Source of the DNA: Bog-756 sp963845485
GTDB lineage: Bacteria; Actinomycetota; Acidimicrobiia; Acidimicrobiales; RAAP-2
Direction: 5' to 3'
DNA length: 64,000 nt
Assembly (NCBI GenBank): GCA_963845485.1
Contig: CAWJSI010000013.1
Location: 124,001-188,000, forward strand
The notes below the pieces were generated by a model. It did not search any database. It was not told where the DNA came from and saw only the letters and a program-made list of their open reading frames with translations. Below, piece by piece: positions 52,732 through 61,367 of the stretch. Numbering within the stretch: the stretch's first letter is position 1; each line of letters begins with the position of its first letter. A program made the position numbers and the translations under genes.

Positions 52732-53667
52732 ATGCGCGCCCTGGAGGCGGTGTCGGCGTGGCCGACGGATCACGCTGCGGTCGCCGTACTCCGGTTCGCG
52801 GTGGACCCGTACCCATCGGGTGGCGACACGATCGAGGTGGTGGGCATCACCGGCGAGGCCGACCGTCGATTCCCCTGGGCGTCGGTGACCAAACCGGCCA
52901 CCGCCCTCGCCGTCCTCATCGCCATCGAAGAGGGGTCCCTTTCGCTCAACGATCCTGTCGGCCCACCGGGCAGCACCGTCCGCCATCTCCTGGCCCACAC
53001 GTCGGGACTGAGCCCAGACGGTCGTTCCGTGTTGGCCGCACCCGGACGGCGCCGGATCTATTCGAACGCCGGGTACACCGCCCTCGGGGAGGTACTCGCC
53101 CAGCGCTCCGGCCTCCCCTTTGCCCAGTACCTGGCGGAGGGGGTCCTCGACCCTCTGGGGATGGGGTCCACCACGCTGATCGGGGAGGACGAGGGGCCAC
53201 CGCCAGTCGGGGCGACGGGTGGCGACGGAGCGGCCGGCCCTGCGGCCGCGGGCCTCGCCGGCCCCCTGGCCGACCTGGTCGCCCTGGCCTCGGAGTGGGC
53301 CGTGCCCACGCTCGTCTCGTCGGAGACCCATCGCCGTGCCATCTCGGTGCAGTACGGGACGGCCTCGGGCGTGCTTCCAGGCTTCGGACCCTTCGACCCC
53401 TGCGAGTGGGGACTGGGCGTCGAGATCCGGGGCCACAAGCAGCCGCACTGGACGGGATCGGGTAACTCGCCGGGGACCTTCGGGCATTTCGGCGCCAGCG
53501 GATCCTTCCTCTGGGTCGACCCGGTGGTCGGGGTGGTCTGTGCCGGGCTGGGCGATCGCCCGTTCGGACCATGGGCGTCCGAGGCGTGGCCGGCGCTGGC
53601 CGACGCCGTGCTGGCCGAGGTGGTCAGCGGAAAGGGCGACTCCCCGCCATCAGGACCCGAAGGCTGA
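52732..53667 (+). CDS. Serine hydrolase of the beta-lactamase/penicillin-binding (class C-like) family
   Basis: 311 residues. The catalytic SxxK is ASVTK (Ser51-Lys54), the YxN triad is YSNAGY, and the third element is HFGASG in place of KTG. RHLLAHTSGL and GMGSTTLIGE are family features. There is no signal peptide, so it is probably cytoplasmic and an esterase or peptidase rather than a true lactamase. ATG 52732 was chosen, 19 nt after ftsX; upstream in-frame sequence overlaps ftsX. Confidence 0.82.
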   Translation: MRALEAVSAWPTDHAAVAVLRFAVDPYPSGGDTIEVVGITGEADRRFPWASVTKPATALAVLIAIEEGSLSLNDPVGPPGSTVRHLLAHTSGLSPDGRSVLAAPGRRRIYSNAGYTALGEVLAQRSGLPFAQYLAEGVLDPLGMGSTTLIGEDEGPPPVGATGGDGAAGPAAAGLAGPLADLVALASEWAVPTLVSSETHRRAISVQYGTASGVLPGFGPFDPCEWGLGVEIRGHKQPHWTGSGNSPGTFGHFGASGSFLWVDPVVGVVCAGLGDRPFGPWASEAWPALADAVLAEVVSGKGDSPPSGPEG

Positions 53668-53674
53668 TCTCCGT

Positions 53675-53680
53675 TAGGCT
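53675..53680 (+). promoter_or_regulatory. -10-like box TAGGCT before rmlA-like gene
   Basis: Seven nt before the ATG at 53688. Confidence 0.45.
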
Positions 53681-53687
53681 CCGCGAC

Positions 53688-54431
53688 ATGAAGGGCGTCA
53701 TACTCGCCGGGGGCACCGGCTCACGGCTTCATCCCCTTACCCGGATCACCAACAAGCACCTGTTGCCGATCTACGACCGTCCCATGATCAACTGGGGCAT
53801 AGAAGCCCTGGTCAACGCCGGTATCACGGAGATCATGCTGGTCACGGGGGGCACGCATGCCGGAGAATTCCTGCGCCTACTGGGCAATGGCCAGGAGTTC
53901 GGCATCGACCGTCTCAGCTACGGCTATCAGGACCGGCCCGGCGGAATCGCCGAGGCCCTGGGCCTGGCCGCCCGGTTCGTCGACGGCGAGCCCGTGCTCG
54001 TGATGCTGGCCGACAACATTGTGGAGCGATCCATCAAGCCCATGGTCGACGCGTTCAAAGCCGAACCCCACGGGGCCAGGATCCTGCTCACTCCGGTCGA
54101 GGAAGACGAGCATCTCCGCCACCTCGGCGTGCCCACCTTCGACGACGACAAGCGGGTGATCGGGATCGTGGAGAAGCCCGAGGAGCCCGAGTCCAAGTTC
54201 GGAGTCACCGGCATCTACTGCTACGACGCCGACGTCTTCGATGTGATCCCCACCCTGGTGCCTTCCGGACGGGGCGAGCTCGAGATCACCGACGTCAACA
54301 ACTACTACATCGGTCAGGGCACGATGGCCTACGACATCCTCGAGGGCTTCTGGGGTGATGCCGGTGAGTCGATCGATGCGTACTACACCGTGAACGACTT
54401 CGTCCGCACCCACGGGGCCAACAAGGGCTGA
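53688..54431 (+). CDS. rmlA: Glucose-1-phosphate thymidylyltransferase-like sugar nucleotidyltransferase (short form)
   Basis: 247 residues with the pyrophosphorylase activation motif LAGGTGSRLHPLT, KHLLPIYDRPM, YGYQDRPGGIAEAL (nucleotide recognition as in RmlA), MLADNI, VEKPEEP and VTGIYCYDADVFD. RmlA normally has ~290 residues; the short form lacks the C-terminal allosteric helices and may escape feedback inhibition by dTDP-rhamnose. It would supply dTDP-glucose to rmlB 44 kb away. Another NTP-sugar product cannot be excluded. Confidence 0.75.
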   Translation: MKGVILAGGTGSRLHPLTRITNKHLLPIYDRPMINWGIEALVNAGITEIMLVTGGTHAGEFLRLLGNGQEFGIDRLSYGYQDRPGGIAEALGLAARFVDGEPVLVMLADNIVERSIKPMVDAFKAEPHGARILLTPVEEDEHLRHLGVPTFDDDKRVIGIVEKPEEPESKFGVTGIYCYDADVFDVIPTLVPSGRGELEITDVNNYYIGQGTMAYDILEGFWGDAGESIDAYYTVNDFVRTHGANKG

Positions 54432-54448
54432 CCGGTAACGGGTCAGCC
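54426..54448. terminator. Hairpin spanning two converging stop codons
   Basis: GGCTGACC and GGTCAGCC form a perfect 8-bp stem with a 7-nt loop. It covers the stop codons of the rmlA-like gene and the acyl-CoA synthetase gene. There is no T-tract. Confidence 0.4.
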
Positions 54449-56095
54449 GAGGGCCACGCCAGCCCACTCGGCGGCCTCGGCCCGGTGCCGCGCGTAGTCG
54501 ACCTTGCCGGCCGGGGAGCGCCCGATGGTCGGAACGAGGCGGACGCGACGGGGGGCTTTGTACCCGGCGAGCCTGGCCTTCACGTGGTTGATGACCACGT
54601 CAGGGCCGAGCGAGTCGGGGTCGGCCCCGACGGACGGCTCCACCACCGCCACGATCTCCTCGCCGAACCGCGGGTCGGGAATGCCCACGACCACCGCATC
54701 GGCTACACCGTCGATGGTCTTGATCGCCTCCTCCACCTCCTCGGGGTAGACCTTCTCCCCGCCGGTGTTGATGACTACCGAGCCCCGGCCGAGTAGGTGG
54801 ATCGACCCGTCCGCACCCACCTCGGCATAGTCCCCCGGCACCGAGTAGCGGATACCGTCGATGACTCGGAAGGTGCTCGCCGACTTCGCCTCGTCCTTGT
54901 AGTAGCCGAGGGGGATCCGACCGCCCAGCGCCAGTACCCCGCTTGTTCCCGAACCCGGCACGACGTCCTGACCCGAGGCGTCGATAACCCGGACTTCGGG
55001 GCCGAGCGAGAAGCGTGCCGTGCGAGCCGACGAGTCGCCCGAGGAGACTGACGTGCCCATGCCCAGGGCCTCCGACGAAGAAAAGGCGTCGACCAGAAGC
55101 ATCCCTGGGTAGTGACCGAGGAGGCCGTGTTTGGTCTCCTCGCTCCACATGACCCCCGAGGAGATGATGCCGACCAGACTGGTCAGGTCCCACTGATCGG
55201 GATGGGCGTCGAGGCAGGCGAGAATGGGCTTGGCGAAGACGTCGCCCACGATGACCAGGGCGTTGACCTGTTCCCGCATCACGGTGTCGAGGAGCTCCAC
55301 CGGGTCGAACTGGCGGGACGTGAGCGTCACCACACGCCCACCCTCGCTCAGGCACTCGAGAGCCGTGAACCCCCCGGTGCCGTGCATGAGCGGGCAGGCC
55401 GGCAACAGGGTGCTTCCCCGCCCGCTCCGTTCCAACTCGGCGCGCACGTCGTCGGCCCCCCCGTCCTCGGGATAGCGACGGAACCCCGAACCGTTCAGGC
55501 GGGCGAAGAGGTCGTCCTGTCGCCACATGACGCCCTTGGGCATCCCGGTGGTCCCCCCGGTGTAGAGCATGTAGACGTCGTCGGGAGTCCGGGCCCATGG
55601 GGCCTGGACCCGAGCCAACGGGCCAGGAGCCGCCGGGTCCTCCGTCGACGCCACGCCCTCGTAGGGCACGGCCCAGTGCGGACAGGGCCCCGTGCCGTCG
55701 TCTACCCACAGCCACGAGCGGACACCGGGCACCCGCGGCCGGATCCCCTCGATGCGCTCGACGAAGATGCCGTGGAACACCACGGCCACTGTGTCGGCGT
55801 TCTCCCACAGGTAGACGAGCTCGTCGTCGGCGTAGCGGTAGTTCGTGTTGATGGGCACCAGACCGAGTTTCAGGCAGGCGAACGTGGCCTCGAGGTACTC
55901 GGGGCCGTTGTAGAGGTAGAGGGCCACCTTGTCCTGATGCCTGACCTCGGTACCGAGCAGCCACCGGGCCACGGCATCGGCCCGTCGGTCGAACTCGGAC
56001 CAGGACAGGGTCCGGTCGCCGTGGGTGAGGGCGGGTGCCCCAGGCTGTGCGTCGGCCACGGCCTCCCACACGTCGGCGAAGATCCAGTTGCTCAC
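54443..56095 (-). CDS. Acyl-CoA synthetase (AMP-forming, FadD-like)
   Basis: A 550-residue ANL-superfamily ligase that activates a carboxylic acid through an acyl-adenylate to its CoA thioester. The P-loop YTGGTTGMPKGVMW, FSSSEALGMG, the GDYAEV hinge aspartate region, GGEKVYPEEVEE, and catalytic Lys in RSPAGKVDY are visible. The sequence is closest in style to mycobacterial FadD3/FadD17/FadD19 acyl-CoA synthetases of steroid and fatty acid breakdown. GGGGAG lies before the GTG start. It is divergent from an acyl-CoA dehydrogenase that could use its product. Confidence 0.9.
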   Translation of the reverse strand: MSNWIFADVWEAVADAQPGAPALTHGDRTLSWSEFDRRADAVARWLLGTEVRHQDKVALYLYNGPEYLEATFACLKLGLVPINTNYRYADDELVYLWENADTVAVVFHGIFVERIEGIRPRVPGVRSWLWVDDGTGPCPHWAVPYEGVASTEDPAAPGPLARVQAPWARTPDDVYMLYTGGTTGMPKGVMWRQDDLFARLNGSGFRRYPEDGGADDVRAELERSGRGSTLLPACPLMHGTGGFTALECLSEGGRVVTLTSRQFDPVELLDTVMREQVNALVIVGDVFAKPILACLDAHPDQWDLTSLVGIISSGVMWSEETKHGLLGHYPGMLLVDAFSSSEALGMGTSVSSGDSSARTARFSLGPEVRVIDASGQDVVPGSGTSGVLALGGRIPLGYYKDEAKSASTFRVIDGIRYSVPGDYAEVGADGSIHLLGRGSVVINTGGEKVYPEEVEEAIKTIDGVADAVVVGIPDPRFGEEIVAVVEPSVGADPDSLGPDVVINHVKARLAGYKAPRRVRLVPTIGRSPAGKVDYARHRAEAAEWAGVALG

Positions 56096-56324
56096 GTTCC
56101 ACTCCCCATGTCCAAGTCCGGAACCGGATTCACTCCGGCTCCGCCGCTACCGGGAGTCGCCGCCATCGGCTGTCTCCCGGATACCACGTCAGCCCACGTC
56201 CACCTCTGCCACCTGCGCCGACCCCCCCGCCCCGGGCCCACCGGGGGCCGGCAGGCACCGAACCCCGGAGCGGTGCCCCGGATCGCAAGCCTGGGTCCCG
56301 CAGGACCGCCGGGGCAGGCCAGCC

Positions 56325-56330
56325 TACGCT
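56325..56330 (+). promoter_or_regulatory. -10-like box TACGCT before acyl-CoA dehydrogenase gene
   Basis: Seven nt before the ATG at 56338. The 242-nt divergent gap also holds an inverted repeat CCGGGAG/CTCCCGG (about 56153-56183) that could bind a regulator. Confidence 0.45.
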
Positions 56331-56337
56331 GGCCACG

Positions 56338-57483
56338 ATGGACTTCGCACTGCCGACCGAGGACGACCCTCGGCGGGTGTCGTTGCGCCGGTGGTTGGAC
56401 TCCCACCCTTCCCCGAGCGCCCGTCAGCTGGCCGAGCACGGTCTCGTGGCCCCTCACTGGCCACGGCCTTGGGGGCAGGGTGCCGACCCGACCCACCAGC
56501 TCATCGTGGACGACGAACTCAAGCGGGCCGGGGTCAGGCGGCCGGAAAACACCATCGGCATCGGATGGGCTGGTCCCACCATCCTCCACGCGGGCTCCGA
56601 CGAGCAGAAGGACCGCTACCTTCTCCCGCTCCTCGCCGGCGAGGAGATCTGGTGTCAGCTGTTCAGCGAGCCCGGGGCCGGCTCGGACCTGGCCTCGTTG
56701 TCCACGCGGGGCGAGCTGGACGGAGACCAGTGGGTCATCCAGGGCCAGAAGGTGTGGACCTCGTATGCGCATCGGGCCCGATTCGGCATCCTGTTGGCCC
56801 GGACCGAACCGGACGCTCCCACCCACGAGGGAATCTCCTATTTCATCTGCCCGATGGACGCGCCCGGGGTGACGGTCCGGCCCCTGGTCGACATGACCGG
56901 AACCCACACGTTCAACGAGGTGACCCTGGACGACGTGCGACTCGACGCCGGCAACTTGGTGGGGGAGCGGGGTCGCGGCTGGGCGCTCGCCAAGGTGACC
57001 CTGGGCAACGAACGGGTCTCCCTGTCGGGGTCGGGAGCTCTCTGGGGAATGGGCCCGACGGCCGAAGACCTGATCGACCAGGTGCGCCGGTCCGGGGAGC
57101 GGGTAGGGCCCCTCATGCGTCAGCGGTTGGCGGCGTTGTGGATGGAGGGTGAGATCCTGCGGCTCCTTCGTCTGCGCACGGTGTCGGCGGCGGTGGCCGG
57201 CCTCGAGCCCGGTGCCGAGGCGTCGGTGCGCAAGGCCCTGGCCGACGAGCATGGCCAGCACATCATGGCCCTGGCCAACGATCTGGCCGGGGCCCGGGGG
57301 ATGATCGACGGTGCACCACCGGTGCCCCGCGCCGGCGCGGAGGGGCCGCCGGCCGCCGACCCCATCTGGAGCTTCGGCCTTCTCTTCTCGCCGGCCCTGA
57401 CCATCGGAGGGGGTACGGCCGAGGTGCAACGGAACATCATTGCCGAGCGCACCCTCGGACTTCCCCACGATCCTCCGGCCTGA
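56338..57483 (+). CDS. Acyl-CoA dehydrogenase
   Basis: A 381-residue FAD enzyme that inserts an alpha-beta double bond in an acyl-CoA. The N-terminal helices are short. The middle domain has CQLFSEPGAGSDLASL and KVWTSYAH (FAD/acyl contacts). The C-terminal domain ends with GGGTAEVQRNIIAERTLGLP, the region binding FAD of the neighbouring subunit. The chain-length preference is unknown. ATG 56338 sits at the proper domain start; the long upstream open frame lies in the divergent promoter region. Confidence 0.9.
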   Translation: MDFALPTEDDPRRVSLRRWLDSHPSPSARQLAEHGLVAPHWPRPWGQGADPTHQLIVDDELKRAGVRRPENTIGIGWAGPTILHAGSDEQKDRYLLPLLAGEEIWCQLFSEPGAGSDLASLSTRGELDGDQWVIQGQKVWTSYAHRARFGILLARTEPDAPTHEGISYFICPMDAPGVTVRPLVDMTGTHTFNEVTLDDVRLDAGNLVGERGRGWALAKVTLGNERVSLSGSGALWGMGPTAEDLIDQVRRSGERVGPLMRQRLAALWMEGEILRLLRLRTVSAAVAGLEPGAEASVRKALADEHGQHIMALANDLAGARGMIDGAPPVPRAGAEGPPAADPIWSFGLLFSPALTIGGGTAEVQRNIIAERTLGLPHDPPA

Positions 57484-57495
57484 CCGGGGGAGGAG

Positions 57496-57972
57496 CTACG
57501 CGGGCAGTGGGCCTGCGTCCTCGTAGCCCTGGCGCACGCCCTGGCCTGCCTTGCGGACCAGTCGGTCGGGTTCGTAGAGCATCCAGTAGGCGTTTCGGGC
57601 GTGCTTGCGGGACCGGTTGACGCACACCTTGGCCAGGGCCGAGGGGTCCTCTTCCTCGTTCTCGTGGACGAAGACCTCGAGGATGTGGGTGGAGGTCATC
57701 AGCTGGGCCTGCATCAGACCCTGGGAGGCCTCATGGGCGCAGACCTGGTCTATCTCGGCCTTCCCGGGCATCCCGAGAGCCACCACGATGAGGCACCGCT
57801 CGTCCTCGATGATCCGCTTGCACTCCACGGCCAGGTCCTTGAACCCGGGAACGGTGCGTCGCACCACCTCGAAGGAGGTCCCGTAACCGGGGCAGTCCTT
57901 CAGCTCGTCGAGGGCCTCCCCGCCCATGTCGTAGCGGGCGAACATGGTATCGACGACGCCGATGCGGTCCAT
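57496..57972 (-). CDS. ribC: Riboflavin synthase, archaeal type (RibC)
   Basis: 158 residues almost colinear with methanogen riboflavin synthase, which dismutates two 6,7-dimethyl-8-ribityllumazine molecules into riboflavin and the ribityl pyrimidine. Matching blocks are GVVDTMFARYDM, VVRRTVPGFKDLAVECK, VALGMPGKAEIDQVCAHEAS, AQLMTSTHILEVFVHE, and the C-terminal AGQGVRQGYEDAGP. It is unrelated to the trimeric bacterial RibE and belongs to the lumazine-synthase fold. ATG 57972 follows TAGGAT by 7 nt and gives archaeal length. No other rib gene is near. It is rare in bacteria as far as I know, suggesting ancient transfer. Confidence 0.9.
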   Translation of the reverse strand: MDRIGVVDTMFARYDMGGEALDELKDCPGYGTSFEVVRRTVPGFKDLAVECKRIIEDERCLIVVALGMPGKAEIDQVCAHEASQGLMQAQLMTSTHILEVFVHENEEEDPSALAKVCVNRSRKHARNAYWMLYEPDRLVRKAGQGVRQGYEDAGPLPA

Positions 57973-57979
57973 GGGCCGA

Positions 57980-57985
57980 ATCCTA
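57980..57985 (-). promoter_or_regulatory. -10-like box TAGGAT before ribC
   Basis: Seven nt before the minus-strand ATG at 57972, in the 83-nt gap shared with divergent bioA. Confidence 0.5.
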
Positions 57986-58055
57986 CCGTCCGACGTCTCC
58001 TGGTGAGCCGGCGTCCGGTTCGACCGGGACCCCCAGGTGGACAAGAATCAGCCCG

Positions 58056-59387
58056 GTGACCAGCCATCAGACCCCACCGACGCAGAGTTCATCCTGGGCA
58101 GAGCGCGATGCCGCCGTGGTCTGGCATGGCTTCACCCAGATGAGCGCCTACCGCGACAACTGGCCCGTGACCGTGGAGCGGGCCGAGGGCCGCGAACTGA
58201 TCGACGTCGAGGGCCGGCGGTACTTCGATGCCATCTCGTCGTTGTGGGTGACCACCTTGGGCCACCACGTGCCCGAACTGGATGCCGCGGTCATCGACCA
58301 GTTGGGCCGAGTGGCCCACACCACGTTGCTCGGCAACGGGAGCCGTGCCGCGGTGGAGTTCGCCGAAGCGTTGGCTGCCGTCGTCCCGGTGGACGATGCC
58401 CACGTCCTCTTCGCCTCCGATGGCGCCGTAGCCGTCGAACAGGCCCTCAAGATCGCCTTTCAGTACTGGGTGAACCGGGGGGAGTCCGATCACCGCCAGT
58501 TCCTCGCCCTCGGCGACGCCTACCACGGCGACACCATCGGGGCGCTGTCGCTCGGGGACGGTGGGTTCGGGACCACCATCTTTGACCCCTTACGTTTTCC
58601 TGTACAGCGCACCCCGGGCTACGCTACCGAGGACTGGGCGACCAAGATGATCGGCTGCATCGAGGCCAACGCCGACACGTTGGCTGCCGTGGTCATCGAG
58701 CCCCTGGTGCAGGGGGCCTCGGGCATCCTGGTCGCCGAGCCCACCGACCTGGCCCGTGTGGGCGAGGCGTGCCGGACGTATGGAGTGCTGCTCATCTGTG
58801 ACGAGGTGGCCACCGGATTCGGCCGGACCGGGAAGCTGTTCGCCTCGGAGTGGGCGGGGCCGGACTTTCGACCGGACCTGGTCTGCCTGGGCAAGGGCAT
58901 CACCGGTGGGTACCTGCCCCTGTCGGCCACCGTGGCCTCGGGTCGGGTGTTCGAGGCGTTCGACGGGCCCGATCTCAGTGAGTCGACCTTCTACCACGGA
59001 CATTCCTACGGCGGGAACGCGTTGGCGTGTGCGGTGGCCCTCCGGCACCTCCAGCTGATCGAGGAGTGGGATGTCCTGGCCAACGTCGAAGCGTCGGCGG
59101 CCCGGCTGTCCGTGCGCCTCGACGAGTCGGTGATGGCGCGTCCGGGTGTCGGTGCGGTCCGCCAACGCGGCCTGATGGCCGGCGTCGCCCTCGATCCGCC
59201 CGCCGGAGCCGAGCGCTGGGGGCGTCGGGTGTGTGCCGCCGCCGTTCGTCGGGGCGTGCTCCTGCGGCCACTCGGCGACGTGGTCGTCGTGATGCCCCCC
59301 CTCACCACCACGGTCACCGAGATCGACCGGGTCATCGACGTCCTGGCCGAGGCCATCGACGAGGTGTGGGCCGAGGGCCGAGGGTGA
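58056..59387 (+). CDS. bioA: Adenosylmethionine--8-amino-7-oxononanoate aminotransferase
   Basis: A 443-residue PLP class III aminotransferase forming 7,8-diaminopelargonate, the third step of biotin ring assembly. FDAISSLWVTTLGHHVPELDAA is the BioA substrate loop. Also present are DGAVAVEQALKIAFQYW, AYHGDTIGALS, DEVATGFGRTGKLFA and the PLP-lysine motif CLGKGITGGYLPL. The GTG at 58056 overlaps the TGA of an 18-codon upstream ORF (from GTG 58003). The first gene of bioA-bioF-bioD; bioB is not in the window. Confidence 0.92.
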   Translation: MTSHQTPPTQSSSWAERDAAVVWHGFTQMSAYRDNWPVTVERAEGRELIDVEGRRYFDAISSLWVTTLGHHVPELDAAVIDQLGRVAHTTLLGNGSRAAVEFAEALAAVVPVDDAHVLFASDGAVAVEQALKIAFQYWVNRGESDHRQFLALGDAYHGDTIGALSLGDGGFGTTIFDPLRFPVQRTPGYATEDWATKMIGCIEANADTLAAVVIEPLVQGASGILVAEPTDLARVGEACRTYGVLLICDEVATGFGRTGKLFASEWAGPDFRPDLVCLGKGITGGYLPLSATVASGRVFEAFDGPDLSESTFYHGHSYGGNALACAVALRHLQLIEEWDVLANVEASAARLSVRLDESVMARPGVGAVRQRGLMAGVALDPPAGAERWGRRVCAAAVRRGVLLRPLGDVVVVMPPLTTTVTEIDRVIDVLAEAIDEVWAEGRG

Positions 59388-60667
59388 CGGGCACCGGTCC
59401 CGTCGTCGACGGGCACACCGGTCCGGTGGTGCCATCCCCGTCCCCCTGGTCGGCATGGGTCGACGAGTCCTGTCGCGTGGTGGAGGCGGCAGGGCAGTGG
59501 CGCCGGCCCCGTTCCTTCGATGCCAGAGGCCCCGCCGGCCTCTTGGAGGTGTCCACCGGGGCAGCCGGTGGAGCCGAGCGCCCGGCCGAGCGCCCGGCCC
59601 CGGCCGACCGGGCACCGGTCGTCTCGTTCGCCTCCAACGACTACCTCGGTCTGAGTGCCGACCCCGAGGTGATCGAGGCGGCCCACCGTGCCCTCGATCG
59701 GTGGGGTTCGGGTTCGGGCGCATCCCGTCTGGTCACCGGTTCACGTCCCGTGCACGACGAACTGGAGGTGGCGCTGGCCGCCTGGAAGTCGTGCCAGAGC
59801 GCCACGCTCTTCCCCACCGGGTTCGCCGCCAACCTCTCGGTGCTCTCGGTCTTCGGGACCGAGGGTGCCCACGTGTTCTCCGACGAGCTGAACCACGCCT
59901 CGATCATCGACGGCTGCCGCCTGGGCCGGGCCGGCGTGAGCATCTATCCCCACCGGGATCTGGACCACCTCGACACGGCCCTGTCCGGATCGTCGGAACG
60001 GCCGATCATCGTCTCGGACACCGTGTTCTCCATGGACGGGGACGAGGCCGACCTCGAGGGCCTTCTTCGAGTGGCCGGTGCCCACGGGGCGCTGTTGATC
60101 CTGGACGAGGCCCACGCCGTCCTCGGTCCCGAGATGCCCGACAACCTCGGGAGTGTGGACGTCCTGCGCATGGGCACCCTGTCGAAGTCGCTCGGATCGC
60201 TCGGCGGTTTCGTGGCCGGTCCGCTCCGCTTCGTGGAGCTTCTGGTCAATCGGGCCCGCCCCTACATCTTCACGACGGCCACCACGCCGGCCGATGCTGC
60301 CGCGGCACTGGCTGCGGTGCGCATCGTGACCGGTTCACGGGGATCCGACCTGCGCCGACGGCTGTCCGGTCACGTGGCCCGGGTGGCCACCGCCGTTGGG
60401 CGGAGCGGCCATCGTTCGCCGATCGTCCCGGTAATAATCGGGGACGAGGCCGACGCAGTGGCGGCCTCGTCCGAGCTGTTGGACCGAGGCCTCTGGGTGC
60501 CGGCCATCCGGCCCCCTACCGTGCCCCGGGGCACCTCCAGGCTGCGGGTCACCCTTTCGGCCATCCACACCGACGAACAGGTGGACCGGTTGGTCGGTGC
60601 ACTGACCGACCTGGGTCTGGCCGCGGCGGTCGAGGGTGTCGGCCCTGGAGGCGACGGTGCGCCCTGA
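59384..60667 (+). CDS. bioF: 8-amino-7-oxononanoate synthase
   Basis: A 427-residue PLP enzyme condensing pimeloyl thioester with alanine. FASNDYLGLSADP, GSGSGASRLVTGSRPVHDELE, NHASIIDGCRL, LDEAHAVLGPEMPDN and the PLP-lysine motif TLSKSLGSLGGF match BioF. The N-terminus is ~40 residues longer than usual and Pro/Ala/Glu-rich (AERPAERPAPADRAP). It is coupled to bioA by GTGA at 59384, and bioD starts 11 nt before its stop. Confidence 0.92.
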   Translation: MTGTGPVVDGHTGPVVPSPSPWSAWVDESCRVVEAAGQWRRPRSFDARGPAGLLEVSTGAAGGAERPAERPAPADRAPVVSFASNDYLGLSADPEVIEAAHRALDRWGSGSGASRLVTGSRPVHDELEVALAAWKSCQSATLFPTGFAANLSVLSVFGTEGAHVFSDELNHASIIDGCRLGRAGVSIYPHRDLDHLDTALSGSSERPIIVSDTVFSMDGDEADLEGLLRVAGAHGALLILDEAHAVLGPEMPDNLGSVDVLRMGTLSKSLGSLGGFVAGPLRFVELLVNRARPYIFTTATTPADAAAALAAVRIVTGSRGSDLRRRLSGHVARVATAVGRSGHRSPIVPVIIGDEADAVAASSELLDRGLWVPAIRPPTVPRGTSRLRVTLSAIHTDEQVDRLVGALTDLGLAAAVEGVGPGGDGAP

Positions 60668-61358
60668 GCGTCTGGTCCTGGTGTGCGGAACCGGGACCGA
60701 GGTGGGCAAGACCTGGGTGGGCGGCCGCCTCCTCGAAGAGCTCCGGTCGCGCGGAGTGAGCGTTGCGGCGCGCAAGCCCGCCCAGTCTTTCGACATCGAC
60801 TCGGCGGGCCGCCGGCTCGGCGAAGCGACCGACGCCGAGCGGCTCGGGCGGGCGTCCGGCGAGTCTCCCGATGTGGTCTGCGCTCCGCACCGCTCGTATC
60901 ACCGGGCCATGGCTCCCCCCATGGCCGCCGAGGCGCTCGGCCTCGCCCCGTTCACGGTGGCCGAGTTGATCGAAGAGATTCACTGGCCCACGGATCCACC
61001 CGCCGTGGGCGTGGTGGAGACCGCCGGAGGCGTTCGCTCGCCGCAGGCCTCCGACGGCGACGCCGTCGACATGGTGGCCCTACTTCGTCCGGACGTGGTG
61101 GTGCTGGTAGCCGACGCTGGTCTCGGGACCATCAACAGCGTTCGGATGTCGGTGGACGCCCTCGTGACGGCGGGCACGGACGCCCGCATCGTCGTCGTGC
61201 TCGACCGGTACGACGGTCACCACGACATTCACCGACGCAACCGGGAGTGGCTGGCCGAGCGCCAGGCCTACCGGGTGATGGTCATGCCCGGGGACGTGTC
61301 GGCGCTGGCCGACCTGGTGAGCGGGATCGAACCCCACGCTCCCGCCACCACCAGCTGA
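60657..61358 (+). CDS. bioD: Dethiobiotin synthetase
   Basis: A 233-residue P-loop enzyme carboxylating diaminopelargonate to dethiobiotin. VCGTGTEVGKTWVGG is the phosphate loop. KPAQSF carries the catalytic lysine, SYHRAMAPPMAAE lies over the substrate, and VVETAGGVRSPQ is the switch region. GTG 60657 was chosen for GGAGG 5 nt upstream; GTG 60636 is also in frame. It closes the operon, meeting the minus-strand SCO6745-type gene after 9 nt. Confidence 0.92.
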   Translation: MRPERLVLVCGTGTEVGKTWVGGRLLEELRSRGVSVAARKPAQSFDIDSAGRRLGEATDAERLGRASGESPDVVCAPHRSYHRAMAPPMAAEALGLAPFTVAELIEEIHWPTDPPAVGVVETAGGVRSPQASDGDAVDMVALLRPDVVVLVADAGLGTINSVRMSVDALVTAGTDARIVVVLDRYDGHHDIHRRNREWLAERQAYRVMVMPGDVSALADLVSGIEPHAPATTS

Positions 61359-61367
61359 CCCGCTTCC

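Noticed and set aside
52732..53667. Antibiotic-resistance beta-lactamase
   Set aside because: SVTK and YSN are present, but KTG is replaced by HFG and there is no signal peptide; a serine esterase or peptidase is likelier.
55112..56872. 586-codon plus-strand ORF across the acyl-CoA synthetase and dehydrogenase
   Set aside because: Opposite strand or wrong frame of two well-supported genes; it only stays open because of high GC.
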